Shown here piece by piece: positions 1 to 6,758 of a stretch of 16,147 nucleotides of DNA (position 1 is the stretch's first letter; every line of letters begins with the position of its first letter). The position numbers were made by a program, and so were the translations under genes. The DNA lies in NCBI GenBank assembly GCA_947575935.1, contig CANPPM010000019.1, forward strand, positions 1 through 16,147. The letters run 5' to 3'. Under the pieces are notes generated by a model. That model searched no databases. It worked only from the letters and a program-made list of their open reading frames with translations, and was not told the DNA's origin. Source of the stretch: an uncultured Butyricicoccus sp. Its GTDB lineage: Bacteria > Bacillota > Clostridia > Oscillospirales > Butyricicoccaceae.

Positions 1-398
1 GCATGCTGATCGGCGTATCCGGCGTCGGCCCTAAGGCGGCGCTCGCTATCCTGTCCGAAGCGCCGCCCTCCAAGCTGGCGCTGTCCATCATCACCGGGGA
101 TGCCAAGCTGCTGATGCAGGCGCCCGGAATCGGGAAGAAAATTGCACAGCGTATCGTGCTTGAGCTGCGTGACAAGATGAGCCGCGACCAGCTGGAATCT
201 GCCGCGGATACGCCCGCCGCCGCACTGGCGCAGCCGCCCGGCGGCGGGGTCAACCCTACGCAGGAGGCTGTTGCCGCGCTGCTGGTCCTGGGCTACAGCC
301 AGGCCGAGGCCATTGCCGCGATGGAAGGCTGCCCGACCGAGGGCGCCGGCGCCGAGGAGATCATCCGCTATTGTCTGAAACGGCTGGCCGGCACGTAA
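1..398 (+). CDS. ruvA: Holliday junction branch migration protein RuvA, C-terminal part (5' end outside window)
   Basis: RuvA binds four-way Holliday junctions as a tetramer and loads the RuvB helicase during recombinational repair. About 132 codons are visible, so the N-terminal OB-fold lies before the window; the reading frame is already open at base 1. The visible part begins in the helix-hairpin-helix domain: two tandem motifs can be read, GVSGVGPKAALAIL and APGIGKKIAQRIVLEL, which bind DNA backbone. An alanine/proline/glycine-rich flexible linker follows, then the small C-terminal domain (EAVAALLVLGYSQAEA...) that contacts RuvB. The stop is 14 bases before ruvB, the usual ruvAB operon order. 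The identification is firm; only the N-terminus and true start are unknown. Confidence 0.96.
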   Translation, partial: MLIGVSGVGPKAALAILSEAPPSKLALSIITGDAKLLMQAPGIGKKIAQRIVLELRDKMSRDQLESAADTPAAALAQPPGGGVNPTQEAVAALLVLGYSQAEAIAAMEGCPTEGAGAEEIIRYCLKRLAGT

Positions 399-412
399 GG
401 GGGTGACGCGCA

Positions 413-1471
413 TTGAGCATTGAATTTAGCGGCGGCATGGCCGACGATGAACGCATCGTTTCCAGCCGCGCCCTGCAGGGGGATGATACCGACACCTCGC
501 TGCGCCCCAAAAGTATGGCCGAATATGTCGGCCAAACCAAGGCCAAGGAAAACCTAGCTGTGTTCATTGAGGCTGCCAAACAGCGCGGCGAACCGCTTGA
601 CCACACCCTTCTGTACGGCCCGCCCGGACTTGGCAAAACGACGCTTGCCAATATCATCTCGAACGAGATGGGGGTTAATATCCGCATCACCTCGGGCCCC
701 GCAATCGAAAAGGCCGGGGATCTGGCTGCGCTGCTAACCAACCTGGCCGAAAATGATATCCTGTTTATCGATGAAATCCACCGGCTGAACCGCAGCGTCG
801 AGGAGATTCTATACCCCGCGATGGAGGACTATGCGCTTGATATCATCATCGGGAAAGGGCCCTCGGCACGCTCCATCCGCCTCGACCTGCCAAAGTTTAC
901 GCTGATTGGCGCGACAACCCGCGCAGGACAGATGACCGCGCCGCTGCGCGACCGTTTCGGCGTCATGCTCCGGCTTGAGCTCTACCAGCCCGAGGAGCTG
1001 TGCCGCATCGTGACGCGCTCTGCCGGTCTTCTGGAGGTTGCCTGTGAACCGGACGGCGCGCTTGAGATCGCCCGCCGGGCGCGCGGCACGCCGCGTATCG
1101 CCAACCGCCTGCTGCGCCGTGTCCGCGACTTCGCACAGGTTCGGGGCGACGGCGTGATTACCCGCGCAATGGCCGACCAGGCGCTGCTTGCACTCGAGGT
1201 CGACGCGCTGGGACTGGACAATATCGACCGGCGGATGCTGGCCTCTATCATACAAAACTACGACGGCGGGCCTGTCGGCCTGGAAACCCTGGCGGCCACA
1301 ATCAACGAAGAGGCCGTCACTCTAGAGGACGTTTACGAGCCGTATCTGATGCAGATCGGCTTTTTAACCCGAACGCCGCGCGGACGCTGTGTTACCCTGC
1401 GCGCATATGACCATTTGGGGCTCGTCCCTGTCGAACACCCATTACCCCGGCAGGATCAGCTGCACTTTTGA
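413..1471 (+). CDS. ruvB: Holliday junction branch migration ATPase RuvB
   Basis: RuvB is the hexameric AAA+ motor that pumps DNA through the RuvA-bound Holliday junction. The 352-residue length fits the family. Visible motifs are Walker A GPPGLGKTT (about 69-77), Walker B LFIDEIH (117-123), sensor 1 GATTR (166-170) and the arginine-finger stretch PLRDRFG (177-183). The C-terminal winged-helix domain includes NYDGGPVGLETLAA and a final GFLTRTPRGR. The start is a TTG at 413, chosen because a strong AAGGGGGTGA ribosome binding site (397-406) sits just upstream and the encoded N-terminus includes the family-like region leading to RPKSMAEYVGQ. It follows ruvA by 14 bases and was probably co-transcribed with it; glmM follows after 34 bases, probably in the same transcript. 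Confidence 0.97.
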   Translation: MSIEFSGGMADDERIVSSRALQGDDTDTSLRPKSMAEYVGQTKAKENLAVFIEAAKQRGEPLDHTLLYGPPGLGKTTLANIISNEMGVNIRITSGPAIEKAGDLAALLTNLAENDILFIDEIHRLNRSVEEILYPAMEDYALDIIIGKGPSARSIRLDLPKFTLIGATTRAGQMTAPLRDRFGVMLRLELYQPEELCRIVTRSAGLLEVACEPDGALEIARRARGTPRIANRLLRRVRDFAQVRGDGVITRAMADQALLALEVDALGLDNIDRRMLASIIQNYDGGPVGLETLAATINEEAVTLEDVYEPYLMQIGFLTRTPRGRCVTLRAYDHLGLVPVEHPLPRQDQLHF

Positions 1472-1505
1472 TCCCACCGAATGAACCGGAAAGAAGGATA
1501 ACAGA

Positions 1506-2867
1506 TTGGGAAAATATTTTGGAACTGACGGCGTTCGCGGTGTGGCGAATGTCGAGCTGGATGCCATGCTGGCATTCAAGATCGGCGCGGCAGCGGCATA
1601 TACGCTCCAAAAGGAGCACAGGCGCAGCGGCAAAGCCAAGCTGCTGATCGGTAAAGATACCCGCATCTCGTCCGATATGCTGGAAAACGCCCTTGTAGCG
1701 GGCATCTGCTCGGTAGGGGCTGACGTCGAACTGCTAGGAGTCATCCCAACCCCTGCGGTCGCATACCTGACGATCCGCCATCAGGCCGATGCCGGGATCG
1801 TCATTTCGGCCAGCCACAACTCGTATGAATACAACGGCATCAAGATCTTCGCAGGTTCGGGCTACAAGCTTTCCGACGAACTGGAAGCGCAAATTGAAAC
1901 ATTAATTGATGATTTTGACCGTGTGCCCAAAGCCAGCTATGACAAGCTCGGCAGGGTCCTGCCACACAAGATTGATCCGGTTGTGGAATATACCGACCAT
2001 CTCGCAGGCACCATCAAGGGCGACCTGTCCGGCCTGCGCGTCGCAGTCGACTGCGCCAACGGGGCTTCTTCTACGACCATTGTGCGTCTGCTGCGGCAAG
2101 TAGAATGCAGCTATGAAATCCGCTTTCGCGAGCCGGACGGATTAAACATCAACGACGGCTGTGGCTCAACCCATTTAGGACAGCTGAAGCAGCGGGTCAA
2201 GGACGGGGCGTTCGACCTGGGGATCGCTTTTGACGGCGACGCCGACCGCTGCCTAATTGTCGATGAAACCGGCAAAGAACTGGACGGTGACCGGATCATG
2301 GCGGTTTGTGCGGCGCGCATGCAGCAGGAAGGGAAACTGCGCGGCGGCGCCTTTGTCGCAACCGTATTGTCCAATATGGGCCTGCACGCCTACGCCCGGC
2401 AGAAAAATATGCGCATTGAGTGTTCCAACGTCGGCGACCGCTATGTGCTGGAACGGATGTTGGAGAATGGTTATATCCTGGGCGGCGAACAGTCCGGCCA
2501 TGTGATCTTTTTAGAATACGCCACAACGGGCGACGGACAACTGACTGCACTGCAGTTTATGAGCATCTTGAAAGCAAGCGGCCGCAAATGCTCCGAAATC
2601 GCCGCAGAAGTTGTTTCCTGGCCGCAGGTCATGATCAACGTCAAGGTCCCGAACAGCGAAAAATACAGCATCGCCGAGCGGCCGGAGATCGCGGACGCGA
2701 TTCGGCAAGCCGAAGCAGGCCTTGGCGAAGGCCGTATCCTGGTGCGCCCCTCCGGCACAGAGGCCCTGGTGCGCGTTATGGTCGAAGCCAAGGACGCCGC
2801 TCTGGTCGACCACACCGCCAAATCGGTTGCCGCTGTGATTGAACATGTCAGCGCCGCGCAGACGTGA
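1506..2867 (+). CDS. glmM: Phosphoglucosamine mutase GlmM
   Basis: GlmM converts glucosamine-6-phosphate to glucosamine-1-phosphate in the cytoplasm, feeding UDP-GlcNAc and peptidoglycan synthesis. The 453-residue protein shows the alpha-D-phosphohexomutase layout: N-terminal YFGTDGVRG (4-12), active-site loop ISASHN with the presumed phosphoserine at Ser103, metal loop DGDADR (243-248), sugar-binding GGEQSGH (326-332) and the C-terminal phosphate-binding RPSGTE (414-419). Ser follows SASHN where many relatives have Pro, a minor variation. The start is a TTG at 1506, preceded by AGAAGG (1492-1497) at a spacing of 8; it gives the normal MGKYFGTDG beginning. The gene is the last of a ruvA-ruvB-glmM run that ends at a strong terminator. 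Confidence 0.97.
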   Translation: MGKYFGTDGVRGVANVELDAMLAFKIGAAAAYTLQKEHRRSGKAKLLIGKDTRISSDMLENALVAGICSVGADVELLGVIPTPAVAYLTIRHQADAGIVISASHNSYEYNGIKIFAGSGYKLSDELEAQIETLIDDFDRVPKASYDKLGRVLPHKIDPVVEYTDHLAGTIKGDLSGLRVAVDCANGASSTTIVRLLRQVECSYEIRFREPDGLNINDGCGSTHLGQLKQRVKDGAFDLGIAFDGDADRCLIVDETGKELDGDRIMAVCAARMQQEGKLRGGAFVATVLSNMGLHAYARQKNMRIECSNVGDRYVLERMLENGYILGGEQSGHVIFLEYATTGDGQLTALQFMSILKASGRKCSEIAAEVVSWPQVMINVKVPNSEKYSIAERPEIADAIRQAEAGLGEGRILVRPSGTEALVRVMVEAKDAALVDHTAKSVAAVIEHVSAAQT

Positions 2868-2952
2868 CGCCGGGGCCCTCCCACTGGCGCTGCGTCCCAT
2901 CCCCCGAATCGCTTTCCCGCAAAAACCGAAATCCTTAAATATCCTTCTCTGC

Positions 2953-2993
2953 CAGACAGCCCGCCAAACCAACGGCGGGCTGTCTGCATTTTT
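2953..2993 (+). terminator. Rho-independent terminator after glmM
   Basis: A perfect 13-bp stem pairs CAGACAGCCCGCC (2953-2965) with GGCGGGCTGTCTG (2974-2986) around an 8-base loop, followed by CATTTTT. It lies 85 bases after the glmM stop and closes the ruvA-ruvB-glmM unit. Confidence 0.9.
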
Positions 2994-3044
2994 CCCTCGA
3001 TACCTGTACAGCAGCGGAAAGGATTTTTGAGCGATCCTTTTCAT

Positions 3045-3106
3045 GTTAAAAGTTCTTGACATTTCTGCACAGCAGTGGTATTCTAGAAATGTAAAGAACC
3101 TTTAAC
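3045..3106. promoter_or_regulatory. Inverted repeat bracketing the promoter of the membrane protein/XRE cassette (candidate operator)
   Basis: GTTAAAAGTTCTT (3045-3057) and AAGAACCTTTAAC (3094-3106) are inverted copies with 12 of 13 positions matching. The left arm touches the -35 box and the right arm begins at about the expected transcription start, so a protein bound to both arms would cover the promoter. Because the left arm lies upstream of the start site it is unlikely to act as an RNA hairpin of this transcript. The XRE regulator encoded at 3485 is the natural candidate to bind here; that link is inferred. Confidence 0.6.
3056..3084 (+). promoter_or_regulatory. Sigma-A type promoter of the membrane protein/XRE cassette
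   Basis: TTGACA (3056-3061), a perfect -35 hexamer, is followed after exactly 17 bases by TATTCT (3079-3084). The predicted start near 3091 lies about 34 bases ahead of the first gene, whose ribosome binding site AGGAGG is at 3112-3117. Confidence 0.85.
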
Positions 3107-3124
3107 TTTACAGGAGGCTATGCA

Positions 3125-3481
3125 ATGAAAATATTCTTACACAAATTGGGCTTTCACAAGATGGATGAAATGGAACGCAGCATTGTACTCCGCGCGCAGG
3201 CGTACGGCTTTCGATTTTTAGCGGCCGCTCTCTTCCTCTGGTCCGCCTGGGAGGCCTGGGTCGTACGCCCCAACGGGGCGCTGATGGACCAGCGCCCCTG
3301 CCTGCTGCTGATCTGCGCTTGTTTTGTACAGATCAGCGTACAGCTTTTCCTGGGCAGGCGAGCAGTCTCCGGGGACGAGGAATACCGTCCGCCGTCCCTG
3401 CTGCGAATTTTGGCGCCGCTCTTCTTCCTGACGCTGCTGCTTGCGGTAGTTGGCGCTGGAATGCTGGCCGGCAGAGGATAA
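3125..3481 (+). CDS. Small three-helix membrane protein, partner of an XRE regulator
   Basis: I do not recognise a specific function. The 118-residue product has an amphipathic charged N-terminus (HKMDEMERSIVLRAQAYG, about 11-28) and three hydrophobic stretches likely to span the membrane: about 28-46, 58-75 and 95-114. The pattern of a DE-rich segment followed by a helix is reminiscent of small DUF2178-like membrane proteins that in Firmicutes are commonly paired with tiny XRE regulators, but I cannot confirm the family from sequence alone. AGGAGG at 3112-3117 gives a strong ribosome binding site 7 bases before the ATG. The downstream regulator begins 3 bases after the stop, so the two are certainly co-transcribed from the promoter at 3056. 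Confidence 0.8.
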   Translation: MKIFLHKLGFHKMDEMERSIVLRAQAYGFRFLAAALFLWSAWEAWVVRPNGALMDQRPCLLLICACFVQISVQLFLGRRAVSGDEEYRPPSLLRILAPLFFLTLLLAVVGAGMLAGRG

Positions 3482-3484
3482 ACA

Positions 3485-3676
3485 ATGAAAAACCAAATCA
3501 AATCCCTGCGAAAGGCGCATGGGCTGCGGCAGGAGGATCTGGCTGCGCTGCTCGGCGTCAGCCGTCAGACCATCATCGCAATTGAAAACAACAAATACAA
3601 TCCAACACTCGAACTCGCCATGAAACTGGCAAGGCTTTTACAAACAACCGTAGAAGATCTTTTCACACTCGAATAG
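3485..3676 (+). CDS. Small XRE-family (Cro/CI-type) transcriptional regulator
   Basis: The 63-residue protein is essentially a single helix-turn-helix domain. KSLRKAHGLRQEDLAALLGV is helix 1-2 and SRQTIIAIENNKYNPTLELA holds the recognition helix and the conserved I-E-N-x-K-Y-N-P motif; it ends in the typical LARLLQTTVEDLF. It lacks any sensor domain, as is usual for YgzD/YozG-like regulators encoded beside a small membrane protein. Its ATG lies 3 bases after the preceding stop, with AGAGGA as ribosome binding site inside the end of that gene. It likely controls its own cassette through the inverted repeat at 3045-3106, and the membrane partner may modulate it; both are inferences from arrangement. 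Confidence 0.93.
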   Translation: MKNQIKSLRKAHGLRQEDLAALLGVSRQTIIAIENNKYNPTLELAMKLARLLQTTVEDLFTLE

Positions 3677-3783
3677 GCCCTGTCCGGCAGCGCAGCATTT
3701 CCCCGCCAAACAAGGGGAATCGATCCGCGGGCAGCGCGCCTTCCACCGTGCAGCCTAGCCGCCGTATCCTTTTGATACGCAGA

Positions 3784-3817
3784 GGACCGCCAGCCAACAA
3801 CGGCAGGCGGTCCCTTT
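3784..3817 (+). terminator. Possible terminator between the XRE cassette and the convergent FliK-like gene
   Basis: GGACCGCCAGCC (3784-3795) pairs with GGCAGGCGGTCC (3802-3813) with one internal A-A mismatch and a 6-base loop, followed by only CTTT. The stem is stable but the T-run is short, so efficiency is uncertain. The other side shows no T-run, so it does not look like a terminator for the minus-strand gene. Confidence 0.55.
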
Positions 3818-3850
3818 CATACGGCCGGATCAAACCCCGTCTCCCGTACG

Positions 3851-5359
3851 TCAGATCTTCAAATTAACGCCGGCATCTCCCTGTACAATCCTTGGGAATG
3901 CGGCAGCAGGCGTCAGCGGCTTCTCCCATTTTTTCACCTGGATACCGCTGGCTTTCAGCCCGTTCCTCTCCAGAATCCCTGTAAGCTCCCCTTGAATCAG
4001 CGTGGAAAAGGGAACCACAGAAGCGGGGCAGGCCAACTGCAGTTCGACCTCCTCCCCACGGCTGGCCAGTATCAGATCCAATGGCCCCAGCCCCGGGATG
4101 TCCATATGCAGCAAAAAACGAATCAGCCGACCGTCCGCATCCTCTCCCTGCTGCCCGCGGCCGGCATCCGGGTCAGCCCAAAGTTCTGCAAGCAGCCGCC
4201 TGCCGTTCCATTCCAGCGGGAGGAGCGCATGCTCCAGCGGCAAATAAACGCTCTTATTCAGCAAAAGGTTGGAGACCATCTGCCGGAAAATCCGCCGCGG
4301 TTCTCCGCCGCCTCTCCCCTTCATCGCCCAGTCAGCCGTCTTGGCCAGCTGCTCCGCAAAGCGCTGCTCCTCCTTCGTGCGGGTGTCCCCGCTCTCCTGT
4401 ACCAGCTTCAGCAACTCCCCCATGCTCCGGCCGCCCAAGCGGGGTTTCAGCACACTATGTTCCGCAAGCTGCCGGAATGCCTGCAGGAGGCCCTCCTCGC
4501 CGCTGTTTTCATAACGCGCAGCCAACGGCTTAAAAATCGAAATCCAGGTATTCGGCAGCCGCATATCTGGATGCCGGTCACCAAGCTCCCGCAAAAACGG
4601 CAGCACCTTCGTCTGCAGCAGCCGAAGCGCCCCTGCCCGGTCCCCCTCCGAGAATTGCTGTGCAAGCGTTTCCCCAAATGTTTCCAGCTCTGCGGTGTAT
4701 TCACGCGGCGCACATTTCGCCAACTGCCCAAGTGTGCGCACCATCCCGCGCTCAATATGTCCGGCCGATGTATAGTCATTAAACCGCCTTAAAAACTGCA
4801 GAATTTCCGTCTTTGCCCCCTTGGCAGGACTGTGTACATATGCATCCCGCAGCATGTCAAACAGCGGCCCCGTAAAGCGGGAGCTGCCGGAAATCTGCTG
4901 CTTGAGCAGCCCAGCTGCCTGCGTCTCATCCTGCGGCATCAACTGCAGCAGCGCATCCAGCTCCTCAGACGCCCCTGCCTGCGCTGGTTCAAATGCCAGC
5001 AGCAACTGATTCATCGCCTCCGAAAAGCGCGGCGTATCCGCAAGTTTTTGCAGAAATGCATGAAAATTCCCATCCGGACGCAACAGCGGCAGTTCAGGCA
5101 GCGGCAGTCCGGGAAGCTCTACAGAAGGCAGCTCGGGCAGCGGCTCCGCCCCAGGCAGCGCAGCAGCCGGCGGCGTCTCGGGGCGTACCCCCTGCGGCGT
5201 CTGGATCGTCTGCGAACCCTGCGCAGACTGTACATTCTGATTCTCCGCCCCTCCCGTGGAGGAGGCCTGACCGTCCGCAGCGGAGGATCCCGCGGGGCCC
5301 CCGATCATATGGAGCATATCCGGGTTAGGCGCTGGACTTCCCACAGCCGGTGCCTGCAT
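3851..5359 (-). CDS. Hypothetical proline-rich protein with FliK-like C-terminal region
   Basis: Function not certain. From the ATG at 5359 the protein is 502 residues. The first 90 or so are low-complexity (Ala/Gly/Gln/Ser/Pro), including two PLPELP units. The middle is helical and Leu/Gln/Glu-rich. The last 110 residues contain HMDIPGLGPLDLILASRGEE followed by beta-type segments and ILERNGLKASGIQV, a pattern like the C-terminal domain of flagellar hook-length control protein FliK (beta strands around a conserved LG, then an L-x(6)-G-L helix). I chose ATG 5359 because GGAAG lies 9 bases upstream; a TTG at 5395 would extend it by 12 residues but has no properly spaced ribosome binding site. 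No flagellar neighbours are present, so FliK identity is only a resemblance. Confidence 0.75.
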   Translation of the reverse strand: MQAPAVGSPAPNPDMLHMIGGPAGSSAADGQASSTGGAENQNVQSAQGSQTIQTPQGVRPETPPAAALPGAEPLPELPSVELPGLPLPELPLLRPDGNFHAFLQKLADTPRFSEAMNQLLLAFEPAQAGASEELDALLQLMPQDETQAAGLLKQQISGSSRFTGPLFDMLRDAYVHSPAKGAKTEILQFLRRFNDYTSAGHIERGMVRTLGQLAKCAPREYTAELETFGETLAQQFSEGDRAGALRLLQTKVLPFLRELGDRHPDMRLPNTWISIFKPLAARYENSGEEGLLQAFRQLAEHSVLKPRLGGRSMGELLKLVQESGDTRTKEEQRFAEQLAKTADWAMKGRGGGEPRRIFRQMVSNLLLNKSVYLPLEHALLPLEWNGRRLLAELWADPDAGRGQQGEDADGRLIRFLLHMDIPGLGPLDLILASRGEEVELQLACPASVVPFSTLIQGELTGILERNGLKASGIQVKKWEKPLTPAAAFPRIVQGDAGVNLKI

Positions 5360-5428
5360 GAACAACACTTCCCTTCCATAATCTCTGCTTTGCAACCCCC
5401 ATTTTCACAGGGCCTTGCTTCCTCTCTA

Positions 5429-5457
5429 ACTATATACCAGATCGTTTCCATTTGCAA
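5429..5457 (-). promoter_or_regulatory. Sigma-A type promoter of the FliK-like gene
   Basis: Read on the minus strand, TTGCAA (5457-5452) is separated by 17 bases from TATAGT (5434-5429). The predicted start near 5422 leaves a leader of about 63 bases before the ATG at 5359. Confidence 0.65.
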
Positions 5458-5564
5458 GACTCACTTTGCCCGCCGCGTCTGTCCCGCGGGCAAACAGCGC
5501 AGTGAAACCGCCCGAGATCCGGGATCAGCCCCCTGCCCCACCGCACGATGCAGCCGCCGGGACG

Positions 5565-6437
5565 CTACTTGGGGAAATCGCCTGATTTCCGGTACGCAGA
5601 AGGGGTACAGCCAAAGACTGCCCGAAAACGTTTGATAAAATAACTAAAATTTTCAAATCCCACCGTAAACCCGATTTCCATAATCGGCTGATCGGTTTCC
5701 CGCAGCAGCCGTGACGCGCGCTCAATTCGCAGGAAATTCACATGCTGCACAAAGGAACGGCCCAAATGCGACTTAAAAAAAGCGCAAAAATACTGCGGCG
5801 ACATCCCAAAATGCTGCGCAACCTCGGGCAGCCGAAGCTGCTCCATACAGTGCTCCCCCAAGTAGGCCACAATTTCCCGCAGCAGCTGGGTATGATAACC
5901 ACGCGGCACGTGCCGGGCCGCCTGCAGCAACCCCGCGCGCATGCCCTCCGACAAAAGCAGCAGCAGCAGCGCCTTTACCTGCAGCTCGTAGCCTGGATGG
6001 CGCTCTGCACAGGAGAGCAGCACACCATCCAGGATGGACAGCAGCACCCCATTCCCCGGCTGCCCCGACCGCAGCTCCGTGCCAAACCAGAGCTGTCCCG
6101 CCTCCAACGGTGACAGCAACTCCGTCTGCGCCCTATCTGACCGACGAAACTGCAGGAAATCCGCCGGGAAGACAAACGAGCGGAATTGACCGCCCCATCC
6201 GCTTCGAATCTCGTGCAGCTCACCGGTCGCCACAAAAAACAAATCCCCCTCCAACCCTGTGTACTGCTCATCCGCAATTGTCAGCCCCACCTGCCCCGCC
6301 ACTATCCGTATAATCTCAAGCTCTGGATGCCAGTGATATGGTATCACATCCCCATCCTGCGTGCCTGTCATCGGATAAATCTGAAATGGGAAGCCCTCGG
6401 TCCCGTGCGTGCGCTTTTCCAGCCGGGATGCGTCCAT
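5565..6437 (-). CDS. AraC-family transcriptional regulator with N-terminal cupin sensor
   Basis: The 290-residue protein has the classic two-part layout. The N-terminal cupin domain carries HWHPELE (35-41), the usual ligand-pocket strand, and GDLFFVATGELHEI. The C-terminal 95 residues form the double helix-turn-helix: LRLPEVAQHFGMSPQYFCAF is the first, and the second ends in the family signature IMEIGFTVGFENFSYFIKRF...GCTPSAYRK. The ATG has AAAGGGG 9 bases upstream. The gene is divergent from iolB-iolD with about 320 bases between them, the usual position of a pathway-specific activator, so an inositol-related ligand is plausible but not shown. Its promoter is predicted at 6550-6522. Confidence 0.93.
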   Translation of the reverse strand: MDASRLEKRTHGTEGFPFQIYPMTGTQDGDVIPYHWHPELEIIRIVAGQVGLTIADEQYTGLEGDLFFVATGELHEIRSGWGGQFRSFVFPADFLQFRRSDRAQTELLSPLEAGQLWFGTELRSGQPGNGVLLSILDGVLLSCAERHPGYELQVKALLLLLLSEGMRAGLLQAARHVPRGYHTQLLREIVAYLGEHCMEQLRLPEVAQHFGMSPQYFCAFFKSHLGRSFVQHVNFLRIERASRLLRETDQPIMEIGFTVGFENFSYFIKRFRAVFGCTPSAYRKSGDFPK

Positions 6438-6521
6438 TTTTGTATGCCCCTTTCAAAGATGTGAAAATCGTGTTAGTATTAGATAAAATATTGCAAGCTC
6501 TTTTTTCTCTCTGCTACTATA

Positions 6522-6550
6522 ATTATAGACAAGAGGAGCAAATCCTGCAA
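6522..6550 (-). promoter_or_regulatory. Predicted promoter of the araC-type gene
   Basis: On the minus strand TTGCAG (6550-6545) is followed after 17 bases by TATAAT (6527-6522). The predicted start near 6515 gives a leader of about 78 bases. The -10 is perfect and the -35 matches the consensus only at TTG, as expected for a regulated promoter. Confidence 0.6.
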
Positions 6551-6699
6551 CCGTTTCGACAAAATTTTTTGGGAATGCGCACAAACTTCCCCTTCCCTCC
6601 GTCCCGCTGGCTTCTGATACGAAAACGGAAAAACGAGCAGATTTGCACAAGAAACAGAAAATTTTTTCAGCAATAATGACCAAACTTTTCTAGACCTAC

Positions 6700-6728
6700 T
6701 TGCAGATGATTGTTCCATATCATATAAT
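6700..6728 (+). promoter_or_regulatory. Predicted promoter of iolB-iolD
   Basis: TTGCAG (6700-6705), 17 bases, then a perfect TATAAT (6723-6728). The start would be near 6735, about 24 bases before the iolB ATG with its TGGAGG ribosome binding site at 6745-6750. The weak -35 fits dependence on an activator such as the divergent AraC protein (inference). Confidence 0.65.
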
Positions 6729-6758
6729 CATGAAAGAATTAAAATGGAGGTATGCAAC

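Larger units (their letters stand above)
6438..6758. other. Divergent control region between the araC-type gene and iolB-iolD
   Basis: This 321-base gap contains no credible gene. It is AT-rich compared with its surroundings, holds one promoter for each direction, and leaves about 149 bases between the two -35 boxes (6551-6699) where regulators could bind. A perfect 12-bp palindrome, CTATAATTATAG, lies at 6517-6528 and contains a TATAAT -10 hexamer on both strands. I could not define an AraC binding repeat with confidence. Confidence 0.7.

Noticed and set aside
3018..3040. AAAGGAT/ATCCTTT hairpin as a second terminator after glmM
   Set aside because: Only 7 bp, AT-rich, with a 9-base loop and little T-run; the terminator at 2953-2993 is sufficient.
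3992..4792. Long open frames on the plus strand opposite the FliK-like gene
   Set aside because: Arginine/glutamine/proline-rich translations typical of antisense frames of a GC-rich gene, without ribosome binding sites.
5465..5494. Perfect 9-bp inverted repeat TTTGCCCGC/GCGGGCAAA after the araC-type gene
   Set aside because: The 12-base loop and the lack of a T-run on either strand do not support a terminator; function cannot be stated.
6577..6650. Two GCACAA copies (6579 and 6645) as AraC-type binding sites
   Set aside because: A 6-base match 66 bases apart is likely by chance, and the flanking bases do not agree.
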